Source of the DNA: Ligustrum vulgare
Lineage: Eukaryota > Streptophyta > Magnoliopsida > Lamiales > Oleaceae
Assembly: GCA_963555705.1 (NCBI GenBank)
Contig: OY743190.1
Coordinates: forward strand, 9,895,501 to 9,959,500
Length of the DNA stretch: 64,000 bases
Direction of reading: 5' to 3'
Under the pieces are notes generated by a model. The model had not been told where the DNA came from and searched no databases. It was given only the letters and a program-made list of their open reading frames with translations. The position numbers were made by a program, and so were the translations under genes. How positions within the stretch are numbered: position 1 is the first letter of the stretch; each line of letters opens with the position of its first letter. Shown here piece by piece: positions 23,421 through 34,022 of the stretch.

Positions 23421-25410
23421 ATGTCACAGAAGGAAGCTTCATCGACGGAAAATGATCTTCAAGACTTTAAAATGCTTGCAATGATGGAGGAACAATTTGC
23501 AAAATTGGAGGCGAGGTTGGATGCAAAGTTGGACGCAAAATTTGGTCAACAATCCGGCGTGAATGTCGAAAGAGCAAATAATCCGGGGGAGACACGTGGT
23601 GCGGGAATTGTTCAACCACGGCAGGATCAACCGCGCAATTTCCCTAATTTACGGAGACCACTAAGGTATGACTTCAACCCACAATTTAGAGCTAGGAATG
23701 AACGTGTTGAGGTTGTTGATAGTGATGAAGATAGTGGTGAATTGTCTGTTACTAGTGTTGGGTAGGAGACGAGATCGAGGAGAAATACGTGATAGGGGAT
23801 ATAGGCGTGATCGTAGGGATGATGTAGATTGACATGTTGGTAACATTAAGATGTCCATTCCCTCGTTTCAAGGTAAAAGTAATCCGGAGGTTTATTTTGA
23901 ATGGGAAAAGAGGGTAGAATTGATTTTCGATTGTCATAATTATTCCGAATCAAAAAAGGTTAAATTGGCAGTCGTAGAATTTACTGATTATGCTATAGTA
24001 TGGTGGGATCAATTGGTAACTAGTAAAAGGAGGAATGGGGAGAGGCCTATTGAAACTTGGGATGAGTTGAAGGCCCTTATGAGAAAACGATTTGTGCCTG
24101 GACATTACTATAGGGATCTCTACCAAAAACTACAAACCCTTTCCCAAGGTAGTAAGAGTGTGGAGGATTACCATAAGGAGATGGAGGTTGCCATGATTAG
24201 GGCAAATGTAGAGGAAGACCCGGAGGCAACCATGGCTAGGTTTTTAAGTGGTTTAAATCGAGATATTGCTAATGTTATTGAATTGCAGCATTATATCGAT
24301 TTGGAGGAGATGCTTCACATGGCCATGAAAGTGGAGCGACAACTAAAGAGGAAGGGAACTTCAAAATTCTCTACAAGTTCCAATTCTTTTGGAAAATCTA
24401 CATGGAGTGGGACTTCTAAAAATGAAGGGGTTGTACAGAAAAATAAACTTGAGGCATCGAAGGGAAAAGTAGAGCCACCCAACAAAGGTAAAATTGCTTC
24501 TGATTCTCAAACTCCTAGGACTAGAGATATTCGTTGTTTTAAATGTTCCGGCTTAGGACATATTTCTTCACAATGTCCAAATAAACGAATATTGGTTATG
24601 CGTGATGGGGTATTAAGTTCGGAGGATGAGAAAGAGGAAGAAGTGGGGGATGAGTATAAGGATATGCCAGCTCTAGAGGATGTTAGTGAAAATGATGATG
24701 GGGACTATGCAGTAGCTAAATCACTTGTCACTAGGAGAGCCCTTAGTACTCAAGTTAAGGTGGAAGAGTCGGGTGAGCAGCGAGAGAATATATTTCATAC
24801 TAGGTGCTTTGTGAATAACAAGGTGTGTAGTTTGATAATAGATGGTGGTAGTTGTGCGAACGTTGCTAGCACTACTCTAGTGGAGAAATTATGCCTACCT
24901 ATGCTAAAACACCCTAGGCCATATAAACTACAATGGTTAAATGAATCGGGTGAGATTAAGGTGAATAAACAAGTGGTGGTTGATTTGGAAATTGGGAAAT
25001 ATGAAGATAGGGTGGTTTGTGATGTGGTACCCATGCATGCGGGGCACATCTTGTTGGGCAGACCATGGCAATTCGATAGGAAGGTTATTCATGATGGCTT
25101 TAAAAATAGGTATACATTCACTAAGGATGGGAAAAATGTCAAACTAATGCCGTTGTCACCTCAAGAGGTCTATGAAGACCAATTGAAATTAAAAAGTGAG
25201 GAAGAGAGAAAGAGGGTCGGGACCACGATCCCGGAAAAAGGAGAGTTGAGTGAACAGAAGAGGGTCAGGACCAAGATCCCGGAAAAAGGAGAGTTGTGTG
25301 AAAAACCGAGAGTTGGGACCACAACCCCAGAAAAAGGAGAGGGTGTGAAGAGTTCCAGTAAAAATAAAAGAGAGAAAAAAAAAAGTGAGCTTCTACGCAA
25401 AACAGAGTGA
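23421..25410 (+). pseudogene. gag: CRM-like gag and protease, disrupted
   Basis: The N-terminal part (23421-23765) has a coiled-coil-prone FAKLEARLDAKLDAK. A one-base frameshift near 23763 and a TGA at 23830 separate it from the main capsid frame (23851-25410). That frame has [38 protein letters not shown], a CCHC knuckle [14 protein letters not shown] (~24536-24577) and protease [11 protein letters not shown] (~24830-24862), followed by [12 protein letters not shown]. Three diverged [16 protein letters not shown] repeats lie at ~25212-25340. The frame ends in an A-run (~25374-25383) where pol continues one base out of phase. Confidence 0.85.
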
Positions 25411-28270
25411 TATCACCAAAGCTATTTCTACAAATAAGCATGTGATTTTACTAATGTATAAGGAATCCCTCCTTGTACTTGATGAAGCTAACCACTCCCT
25501 CCCCAGTTTAGCTGTGTCTCTTTTGCAGGAATTTGCAGATTTATTTCCCGAGGAAATTCCTAGTGGGCTGCCACCAATTCGTGGTATTGAACACCAGATT
25601 GACTTCGTGCCAAGAGCAGTCATCCCAAACAGGCCAGCTTATAGGAGCAATCCTGAAGAGACCAAAGAGCTACAAAAGCAGGTTGAAGAACTGTTGAAAA
25701 AGGGCTATGTTCGGGAAAGCATGAGCACATGTGCAGTACCAGTCTTGTTGTTACCCAAAAAGGATGGGACTTGGAGGATGTGTGTGGATTGTAAAGCAGT
25801 CAACAAGATTATGGTAAAGTATCGCCATCCCATACCTAGACTTGATGACATGCTTGATGAACTTTATGGTGCTAGTATGTTTAGTAAAATAGACCTTAAG
25901 AGTGGTTATCTCCAAATTCGTATGAAAGAAGCTGATGAATGGAAAACCGCCTTCAAAACCAAATATGGTTTATATGAATGGATGGTTATGCCGTTCGGCC
26001 TCTCAAATGCACATAGCACTTTTATGAGGCTAATGAACCATGTTTTACGTGCTTACATTGGTAAATTCGTTGTGGTATACTTTGATGACATTTTGGTATA
26101 TAGTAAGAACTTAGGTGATCACATTGAACATTTAAGATCTGTTTTGAAAGTTTTGAAAACTGAAAAACTATATGCTAATTTTAAAAAGTGTACTTTTTGC
26201 ATGGAAAAGGTAATTTTTCTTGGGTTTGTTGTTAGTACTAATGGTGTAGAGGTAGATGAGGAGAAAATTCGTGCTATTAAAGAATGGCCAATTCCCAAAA
26301 GTATTACAGAGGTTAGGAGCTTCCACGGGTTGGCTGGGTTTTATAGGAGATTTCTTAAAGACTTTAGCACACTTGCAGCACCACTCACAGAAATAGTCAA
26401 GAAAAGTGTAGGATTCCATTGGGGGAAGCACAAGAAAATGCTTTTAAAATGCTTAAGGATAGATTATGTTCTGCATCAGTTTTAGCTTTACCTAACTTTA
26501 ACCTAACCTTTAAGATTGAATGTGATGCATCAGGAATAGGTATTGGAGCCGTTCTTATGCAGGAAAAAAGATCGATTGCATTTTTCAGTGAAAAGCTGAG
26601 TGGAGCAGTTTTGAATTATCCTACCTACGACAAGGAGCTTTATGCTCTTATTCGTGCCTTGGAAACATGGCAGCACTATCTGTGGCCAAAGGAATTCATC
26701 ATACACACTGACCACGAGTCACTGAAACACCTCAAGGGACAAGGTAAGCTGAACAAAAGACACGCCCGTTGGATGGAATTCATTGAGACTTTTCCATACG
26801 TACTTCTAAACTCTTTAAATGCGAAGTTGCTTGGGTTCGAGTATATAAAAGGTATGTATGTTGATGACCCTGATTTTTTCTACCATTTATGCTTCATGTG
26901 AAAAAGGTGCAATTGATAAATTTTATAGGCATAATGGCTATTTGTTTAGGGAAAGTAAACTTTGCGTGCCTAATTGTTCTATGCGTGAATTGCTAGTGCG
27001 TGAGCCTCATGGTGGGGGGTTAATGGGACACTTTGGTGTTATTAAGACTTTAGAAACTTTGCAAGAGCACTTTTATTGGCCTAAAATGAAAAGGGATGTT
27101 CACCATATTTGTGAAAGATGCAAAACTTGTAAACAATCTAAGTCTAGAGTCTTACCACAAGGTTTATATACACCTTTGCCCATACCTAATGAACCTTGGG
27201 TAGATATATCTATGGACTTTGTGTTAGGTCTGCCTAGGACAAAAAAGGGTAGAGACTCGATATTTGTGGTGGTAGACAGATTTAGCAAAATGACGCATTT
27301 TATTCCTTGTAATAAAACTGATGACGGAACAAACATAGCTGACCTATTCTTTAGGGAAGTTGTAAGACTCCATGGGGTACCTAGGAGTATTGTATCTGAT
27401 AGAGATGCTAAGTTCCTAAGCTACTTTTGGAAAGTCTTGTGGGGGAAGATGGGTACTAAATTGCTATTTTCTACTACATGTCACCCGCAAACCGATGGTC
27501 AAACGGAGGTAGTTAATAGGACATTAATCCAACTTTTGCGCACTATAATAAATAAGAATTTAAAAAGTTGGGAGGAATGTTTGCCATTTGTGGAATTTGC
27601 TTATAATCGATCTGTGCATTCTACTACTTCATGTTCACCTTTTGAAGTTGTTTATGGTTTCAACCCGCTAACTCCTCTTGATTTAATTCCTTTACCTGTA
27701 GATGAAATGAGCAGTTTGGACGGGGCGAAAAAGGCTAAGCTTGTGAAAAAACTTCATGAGAAGGTGAAAGGGCAAATTGAAAAGAAAAATGAACGTTATG
27801 CGACTCATGCCAACAAATGTAGGAGGCAAGTGACGTTCGAGCCGGGTGATTGGGTGTGGGTGCACTTGCGAAAGGAACGATTCCCAACCCAAAGGAAGTC
27901 TAAGTTGCAGCCAAGAGGCGATGACCCTTTTCAGATACTTGAAAAGATAAATGTGAATGCATATAAGCTCGATCTTCCAGGTGAGTATAAAGTGTCTGCT
28001 TCTTTTAATGTTGCTGATCTTTCTCTGTTTGATGCAGGTGATGATTCGAGGACGAATCCTTTTCAACAGGGAGGAGATGATGAGTTCCGGAGTGGCTCGA
28101 AGAGGGTTGACCCGTTGCACGTGCCCGTAGGACCAATAACGAGACAAAGAGCCAAAAGAATCAAGCAGGCAATGCAAGGATTCATGCAAGCGTGGATGGA
28201 TGAGTGCTCGAGTGCAAAGACCTCATTTACGTTACATAACAAATTGGAAGAGGAGCCAAAGTTATTATAA
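25385..28270 (+). pseudogene. pol: CRM-like pol (RT, RNase H, integrase), disrupted
   Basis: RT: SSPVLLL-like [19 protein letters not shown], then YFDDILVYS at 26078-26104. The frame shifts at a G-run near 26416-26420, then RNase H ([25 protein letters not shown]) to 26901. The expected distal RNase H motif is missing through a short deletion and the frame changes again near 26870. Integrase (26920-28270) keeps the zinc finger ([20 protein letters not shown]), three acidic residues ([22 protein letters not shown]) and a [14 protein letters not shown] tail. The last ~190 nt lie inside the 3' LTR and encode [20 protein letters not shown], a possible targeting tail. Confidence 0.87.
28067..28077 (+). 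other. Polypurine tract of CRM-like element
   Basis: agggaggaga sits directly before the TGATGAG start of the 3' LTR, within the pol reading frame. Confidence 0.75.
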
Positions 28271-28972
28271 TGCATTCGGATCAAGGAACAACAAGAAAAT
28301 TGTAAAGAAACTGATTCACGGCCGTAACAGATTCACGGCTGTAAAGCCCAAAATTACAGCCGTAACACTACTATGACGAAATTAAGCAGAAGAGGACTTA
28401 CGGCCGTAAACCACATCCTCATGGCCGTAAATAAAGTTTAGAAGATTTTTATTTTTTTCATAAGGTTTCTTACGGTCGTAAAAGACGTCGTCACGGCCGT
28501 AACATATGTTTTTAATTTGTAATCTGTAGCTTACTTACGACCGTAAACTCATAAGTCACGGCCGTAACTTAGGCACCGCAATTTAAGATAATGTTAGGCG
28601 GTTTAGTTTATTTGCAATTCTAGTTTATTTAGGTTGCTTTATTTTGTTAGCCTATTTATAGGGCTTTATTCAGCATTGTAAAACACAACTTTTATTCTTG
28701 ATATTAATGATATTGAAGGTGAAATACTCCCTTAGTTTTCTTCTCGTTCTCGTTGAACAAATTCGAACTTATCAAAGGATTTGACAACCTTTGTGGCGTT
28801 CCCCCTTTGTGGTTCTTATCTCCGCATCGTAACGGGTTTTGGGTTTAATATACCCATAGTTCTTGCGTCGTGAGGTCGGGGTTGCATTGTTACCGTCTAC
28901 TATCTTGGATTTTAGAGTTTTCCGGCGTTTAATTCCGCATGTTCTTGGTGATCCCCATATCGGATCACATCA
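28078..28972 (+). repeat. 3' LTR of CRM-like element
   Basis: 895 bp with the same ends as the 5' copy. TATA-like tatttatag at about 28653. The palindrome array at 28315-28570 is less decayed in places than in the 5' LTR (for example atggccgta against atggccata). Confidence 0.88.
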
Positions 28973-29645
28973 TCCCATCTTGATCACTTCACAAACTTTA
29001 GTAATAGTAGAAAACTCCCCTCCATGCGACTCCAACCTGACAGCTCCACCTAAAATTTTCTTCCCTATTAACTTGTACAAAATACCAATTTTTTCACCTC
29101 TGATTATCGGCACAAAATTTTTCTTCACAAGTATCACACCACCTCTTACAGAATATTCATAACCCAACGTGTCCAATGCTCACAACGATATTAAACTTCG
29201 CTTCAATCTTGGGATATGCAATACACCTGTTATTCTTCTGACTGCCCCATCAAACATCTTCACCTTGACTTCGAGTTTTTGATCATCAGCCACAAAAACA
29301 TGACGCTCATCACATGACTTATAATTCTCAAACCAATCTCTATTTGGAAGCATGTGATAAAAGCATCCAGAATCTAAAAACCAATCACTAACTAGACTCT
29401 CATCATTAGTAACATGTAAAACATCATGATCATAGTTTTTCTCCACCACATTTATAGAATCTGAATTCTCTATGATTTCTTTACCTTTTCTCCTCGATTC
29501 AAGATGTTTTGTCAATTCTTCACAATCTCTTCTAACGTGACCCTTTTTGTGACAATAATAGCACTCCACGTCTCTCCTTGGACGAGATTGAGAACGATCC
29601 CTCTTACCATAATTTCTTCCTCGCGATTCACCCCCAATTTTATTT
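28973..29645 (-). pseudogene. Copia gag end, protease and GAG-pre-integrase
   Basis: The minus strand encodes an RS-rich linker, a CCHC knuckle CYYCHKKGHVRRDC, a protease-like WFLDSGCFYHMLPNRD (normally D-S-G-A/C) and a VLHIPRLKRSLISL pre-integrase motif, to 29180. A one-codon break follows, then YEYSVRGGVILV...GGAVRLESH to 28978. There it is interrupted by the CRM-like element and resumes at 21867. Upstream gag is cut at 29646 by an Athila-like LTR fragment. Confidence 0.8.
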
Positions 29646-29647
29646 CC

Positions 29648-30885
29648 TAATTATGTATTCAGTCGAATTCACTTATGCATTTGAAATTCTTCTCTCGAGT
29701 TTAAATCAAATTTACCTAATTAAGTCAATCATGTATCTCTACAACGGGTCATAATTATTCCTTAACTAAGTCCATGAAATACAAGAATTCTCATAATGAC
29801 TGCTATAATAACACAAGTATTTCTCTATCTCTTGTCCAATTACCGAATTTATTACCTTGATCTAAGTTATTAACTCACCCATCGGATTATAAAAATAACT
29901 CATTATATTATGAATTAGTGATCAAGCAACTCAAGCATTAAAAATAATAATAAATCAATACATGCAACGAAATCATTAAAACAACGAAATTTGGAATTAA
30001 ATTAAAATAATAAAGCTAAGCTACATCGTTCATCTCAACATTGAATTTTGTTACATATCATAGTTAAATAATGAAAACAATAAAAGAAAACGTTCATGGA
30101 AAATAACATAAAAGAATGGATAGCTTGCACTAAGTATCAATTCTTCATGTGTTCTTCCAATCTTGCCTCTTGCTTTGCTCCAATCTCCCAAGAATTTGAC
30201 GTGATGATCTTAATTGTGGCTCTTTCTTAGGTGTGGCAAAGGTCCAGAATTCGTGCCTCTTATGTTCCTTATATATGTTTTGGGAAGACCTAGGTGAAAA
30301 GAGGAAAAAACCTGTTGAAAATCGTGAACAAAAACTGACCTGCTGCCCAGTCAAGAAATCAGGCGATCGCGCGGTTCAAAATCTGACGATAGCGTGGTTA
30401 GGGGCTAAACCTTAGGGTGAAGAATTTGCCTTAGCGCGCGATCGAGCGCCTTGTGCTTCCGCGATCACGTGGTATTAGGCTATAATGCAATTTTAATCTT
30501 TTCTGTCCATGTAAGTTGGTCCCCGCCTTTTTTTTGCAACTTCAATCCTCAACTTTCAATTGAAGCGATTTAGTCCATATACTTTAGAATCTTCTTGATT
30601 TGCTCGTTTCATATCTCAATTCATTCAATTGGATCCTCCAACTTTTAATTTATTCACTTTGGCACCATGCATGTTTCTCAATTGACGTCATTGACTCCTG
30701 AATTGCTCAATTTAGCTCCAATTAGTATCCAATTGTGCATTTTTCCATTAATTGTTTCATTCTTCATCTTTTAGGACATTTTTTGAAAAGTAAACAAATA
30801 AACACAAATGAAAAAGTATTTATTCTAAACGACAGTAATTAATTTTATTTTAGACATATAAATAATTATAAAAATACACTTATCA
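29648..30885 (-). repeat. Athila-like LTR fragment
   Basis: On the minus strand it begins TGATAAGTGTATTTTTATAAT at 30885 and aligns by eye with 14912-16540, for example the shared cattgttagttaac-type and tgtagagatacatgattgac blocks. The last ~370 bp (U5 end) are absent, so it is truncated at the 29646 junction. No internal region is attached. Confidence 0.65.
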
Positions 30886-32270
30886 GTAAGGAAATACTTA
30901 TTTCCACCCAAAGAAGTTACATCACAATGAGAGCATACATCAGAGTGCACAAGTTCTAAAATGTCATATTTTCTTTTAAATAAGCCACTAAAAGAAACTC
31001 TGTACTATTTACCATATAAAAAATGATCGTATTGGTTTAGAGGTGTCAAGACGGACGGGCCGATCAGACCCGTGAAAACCGGCCCGGATCGACCCGAGAC
31101 AGCAGGCCGACCCGTGACCCTTGCGGATAGTTCACGGGTCAAGAAGTTGTGAACCGCGAGTTTTTCCGGTCAAACCTTCGCGGGCCGTGGTTAACCCGCT
31201 GGCCCGTAAAAAATAAAAAAAACTATTTTTATTAAATATGGTAACATTGAAAATGTCCATTCTTTTACAAACTCTAATACAACTTTTAAAGCAAAATCTT
31301 ATTTTTTCTCCCTAATAGCTAAAAAATGTAATGTTAATTGATAATAGTAATTACAAATACATTTAGCATTTAATTGTTTTTTGTTTATATTTTATTTAAA
31401 TTTGGAAATTTAGAAGTAATTCATATAACATAAAATATAATTTTAAATTTTATGTAAATATTTTATGACATAAATATGAATTTATTATTTTAACCATTTT
31501 GTATTTAGAAACTTGACAAAAAAATTGCTATAAATATGAAAAAAATCTATGTTTTTATTCATACGGGTCAAATCAGAACGAACTGCAACCCGCATGGGCC
31601 AACGGGCGGGTCTGGGTTGTAGTTCGAAATTTGTGGACTGACCCGGAACCGGCCCGTAACCCGCAACGGGCGGGCTTTTTTCCAAGCGGACCGTTACCGG
31701 GTTTTTATATTGGCGGGCCGACCCGGCCCGGACCACCCGGATTGACACCTCTACATTGGTTTAGAAACATACTTTTAGCTAAGGGAATAGATATCTTCTT
31801 AGCCAGAACTTGCAAACATTTTTCATTCATGTGACCAAGCTTCTTGTGTCATATATCAAGAGAAGAATCTTAAACTACATTCACCTCATTCTTACAAGCT
31901 TTTACATAAGTCTTGCAAAATGTGCAACAAGCTTTTCCTTTAGTGACAATCAAAGTGCCATTTGATAATTTCTAACTCTAATCACCAAATCTATTACAAT
32001 AACCCTGTGTGTCAAGAGACATAAGTGAAATTAGATTGAGGCACATATCATTCAGTATCAAAGAGTAGCCAAGTTCTGTTTGCAAGTAAATATCACCAAT
32101 TCCTACAATTTTAGATTAACTAGTATTTTCCATCTTTAAAATACCAAAATCACCAGCGGTGTAATTTGCAAACAAGTCCATGTTCGAACAAATATGGTAG
32201 GAAGCACCACAATCAACAATCCACTAAGTACTAGGATCACTCACGTGTAGGCAATGACCATCTACACAAG
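30886..32270 (-). pseudogene. Copia protease to integrase start, decayed
   Basis: On the minus strand, from 32235: WIVDCGASYHICSNMDLF (protease active site), KIVGIGDIYLQTELGYSL, LNDMCLNLISL, then HKKLGHMNEKCLQVLAKK (zinc-finger start) up to the hAT MITE at 31753. It resumes at 31037 with ILELVHSDVC and SLGGNKYFLT of the integrase, ending at the Athila-like LTR at 30885. Several stops interrupt it. Upstream it joins the LTR at ~32262 with no primer site or gag, so a large internal deletion has occurred. Confidence 0.8.
31038..31753. mobile_element. hAT-type MITE, 716 bp (second copy)
   Basis: Termini TAGAGGTGTCAAG and ATTGACACCTCTA with the same GC-rich subterminal and AT-rich core as 19848-20578, but in reverse orientation. 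Flanks tattggtt and cattggtt share 7 bases. It interrupts the minus-strand copia frame between the zinc finger and the HSDVC motif. Confidence 0.88.
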
Positions 32271-32951
32271 TAGCAACGCTAAAATATTTCCTCCCAAACT
32301 CCGTGTGATTAAAATAAGAAATTCACGACTTAAACAAGTCAAACCACACACAATATAATATTGAAATTATAAATGCAATTGCGATAACACTAATAATTAT
32401 TTAACGTCGTAAAACCCTCTAATGAGAATGAAAAATCGAAGGGTCAAACCGATAATTCCACTATTACCAAATAATAGGAATACAATATTTCGTATCTAGA
32501 TCTTTGCCCTAAATCAAGAGGTAACACAATACACACATTAAAAATTAATCTTGGCAACCACAATATATACATCATCTAATACAATAGACGGAACCCAATA
32601 ACAATAACAATAATAGAGAATATATAGTACCTAAATCATTCTAAGATAATACTTAGAGAAATTCAAGATAATCCAAATCTTGAAGAAGAAAGAATACACA
32701 ACAATCAACACTTCCTTCTCTAAAATAAAACAAGATAAATGGCACCTTTTACTCCATGATTGATTGGCTAGAAGCTTCACTTTCTCTCAGCCACCGTACG
32801 CATATTGTAGCCTGTCTTTGTTAAATTTCAAGTCCCATCAAGTAACTTAATTGAAATTGCACAATGGTCCTCAAGCTTCAATTCAATAATTAACATGGGC
32901 TAAAACTATCTCTTAAATTATTAATGGGTCCAATAATTGAAAGACCCAACA
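32262..32951 (-). repeat. 5' LTR of the minus-strand copia (incomplete end)
   Basis: On the minus strand it begins TGTTGGGTCTTTCAATTATTGG at 32951 and runs through an aggaccattgtgcaa block and a gggttttacgacgttaaa block. It loses the last ~30 bp (ending cccaaca in the 12379 copy) where it is fused to pol at about 32262. Confidence 0.7.
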
Positions 32952-32986
32952 TATTTGTCATATCTTTATTTATAAATAATCGTTTA

Positions 32987-33674
32987 TGATGCTGTCAAAA
33001 ATCCTAACCTTGACGTGTCAGAATCCGATGACAATTGATTGCTGAAAAAAATGATGAACTCACCTGGGATGACCTACAAAAAAGGCGAGGAGGAAACTCC
33101 CCGTCGCTCCTCCGGTGTGAGAATTAGTTTTCTGAAAAAAGGTAGAGAGAATATTTAACTGGAAAAACGTAAAGAATTGTGAATGAATAATCTGATATGA
33201 AAATAACTGTATTTATAGGGCTGAAAAAGCCCATAACTTCCTTTATTTAAGGAATGAGTCCTTTTGTCATAAACTTACCTTTTAAGAAGAATTCCCCATA
33301 CTTATAAGGATTCAGTTTCCTTTCTGTAAAGGGTTTCCTTATGGATCATGTATTGTCTTGAGGCTCAAGTATATGTCCCATTAACGAGCCCCAGTGATGA
33401 GAGAGGTTGGGAAGCCTGCAAATACGGGCCATAGGTCGGTAAGAAACGATCTTATCTTCAATTTTCAAACTGAAGTAGATCGGGATGACCCGACCCTGAT
33501 GAGACCGGGTATTTTACTGAGGTGCAATCGGTTATTATTGAACAGCGAGGAGGTCGGCCATGTGCCGACCATGGAGTTCTCAGTAAGAGGTCGGTCAAAG
33601 GAAGACCATGACCTCAAGAGGTCGGGTCATGGAATTCTTCGTATTTTTAGGGAGTAGGAAAATAATACCGATCA
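32987..33674 (-). repeat. 3' LTR of Tat-like element
   Basis: 688 bp. It differs from the other LTR at roughly 30 positions plus small indels by eye, so the insertion is older than the 45.5 kb copia. On the minus strand a TATA-like tataaat lies at 33217-33211. Confidence 0.88.
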
Positions 33675-33690
33675 ATGGCCCCCGTGCGTC
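33675..33690 (-). other. Polypurine tract of Tat-like element
   Basis: On the minus strand gcacgggggccat stands directly before the TGATCGG start of the 3' LTR. Confidence 0.65.
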
Positions 33691-33848
33691 AGATATCGGG
33701 ACAAAATTTCTGGGCGCATGACAGCTGTTATATTAAATTTGCCAACTCATCACATTTATTGCTTTAGCCATAAAAGAATTGCCTTATGATGTTGACACGT
33801 GGCAGAAAATAACTTTTGGATTTTGAAAATTTTCCCGCCTATTTTGCC

Positions 33849-33855
33849 TATATAT
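33849..33855 (+). promoter_or_regulatory. Candidate TATA box for the antisense ORF
   Basis: tatatat on the plus strand, about 170 bp upstream of the ATG at 34023 and outside the LTR. The placement suits transcription antisense to gag-pol, but no transcript is known. Confidence 0.4.
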
Positions 33856-34022
33856 ATGTGGTCCCCATAACCTCTTTATGTTTACTTTGCAAATTTTGAG
33901 AAATCAGAGAACTCGTCGGGCGACTTACACGACCTCTACTCCAACAAAAATTTTCTAGCATCTTAGGTACGCTCGGCCTATCCCGACCCCTCTAACTCTT
34001 TTATTATTTATTATAGGGAAGT

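Larger units (their letters stand above)
21868..28972 (+). mobile_element. Complete Ty3/gypsy chromovirus, CRM-like, non-functional
   Basis: Two LTRs (21868-22790 and 28078-28972) with TGATGAG...CACATCA ends bound a gag-protease-RT-RNase H-integrase interior. The perfect 5-bp duplication TCCCA lies at 21863-21867 and 28973-28977. A degraded initiator-Met primer site follows the 5' LTR and a purine tract precedes the 3' LTR. The integrase tail reads [13 protein letters not shown] exactly where the LTR begins, and pol runs into the LTR, both features I associate with the CRM lineage. At least five frameshifts, stops or deletions make it incapable of autonomous movement. Confidence 0.88.
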
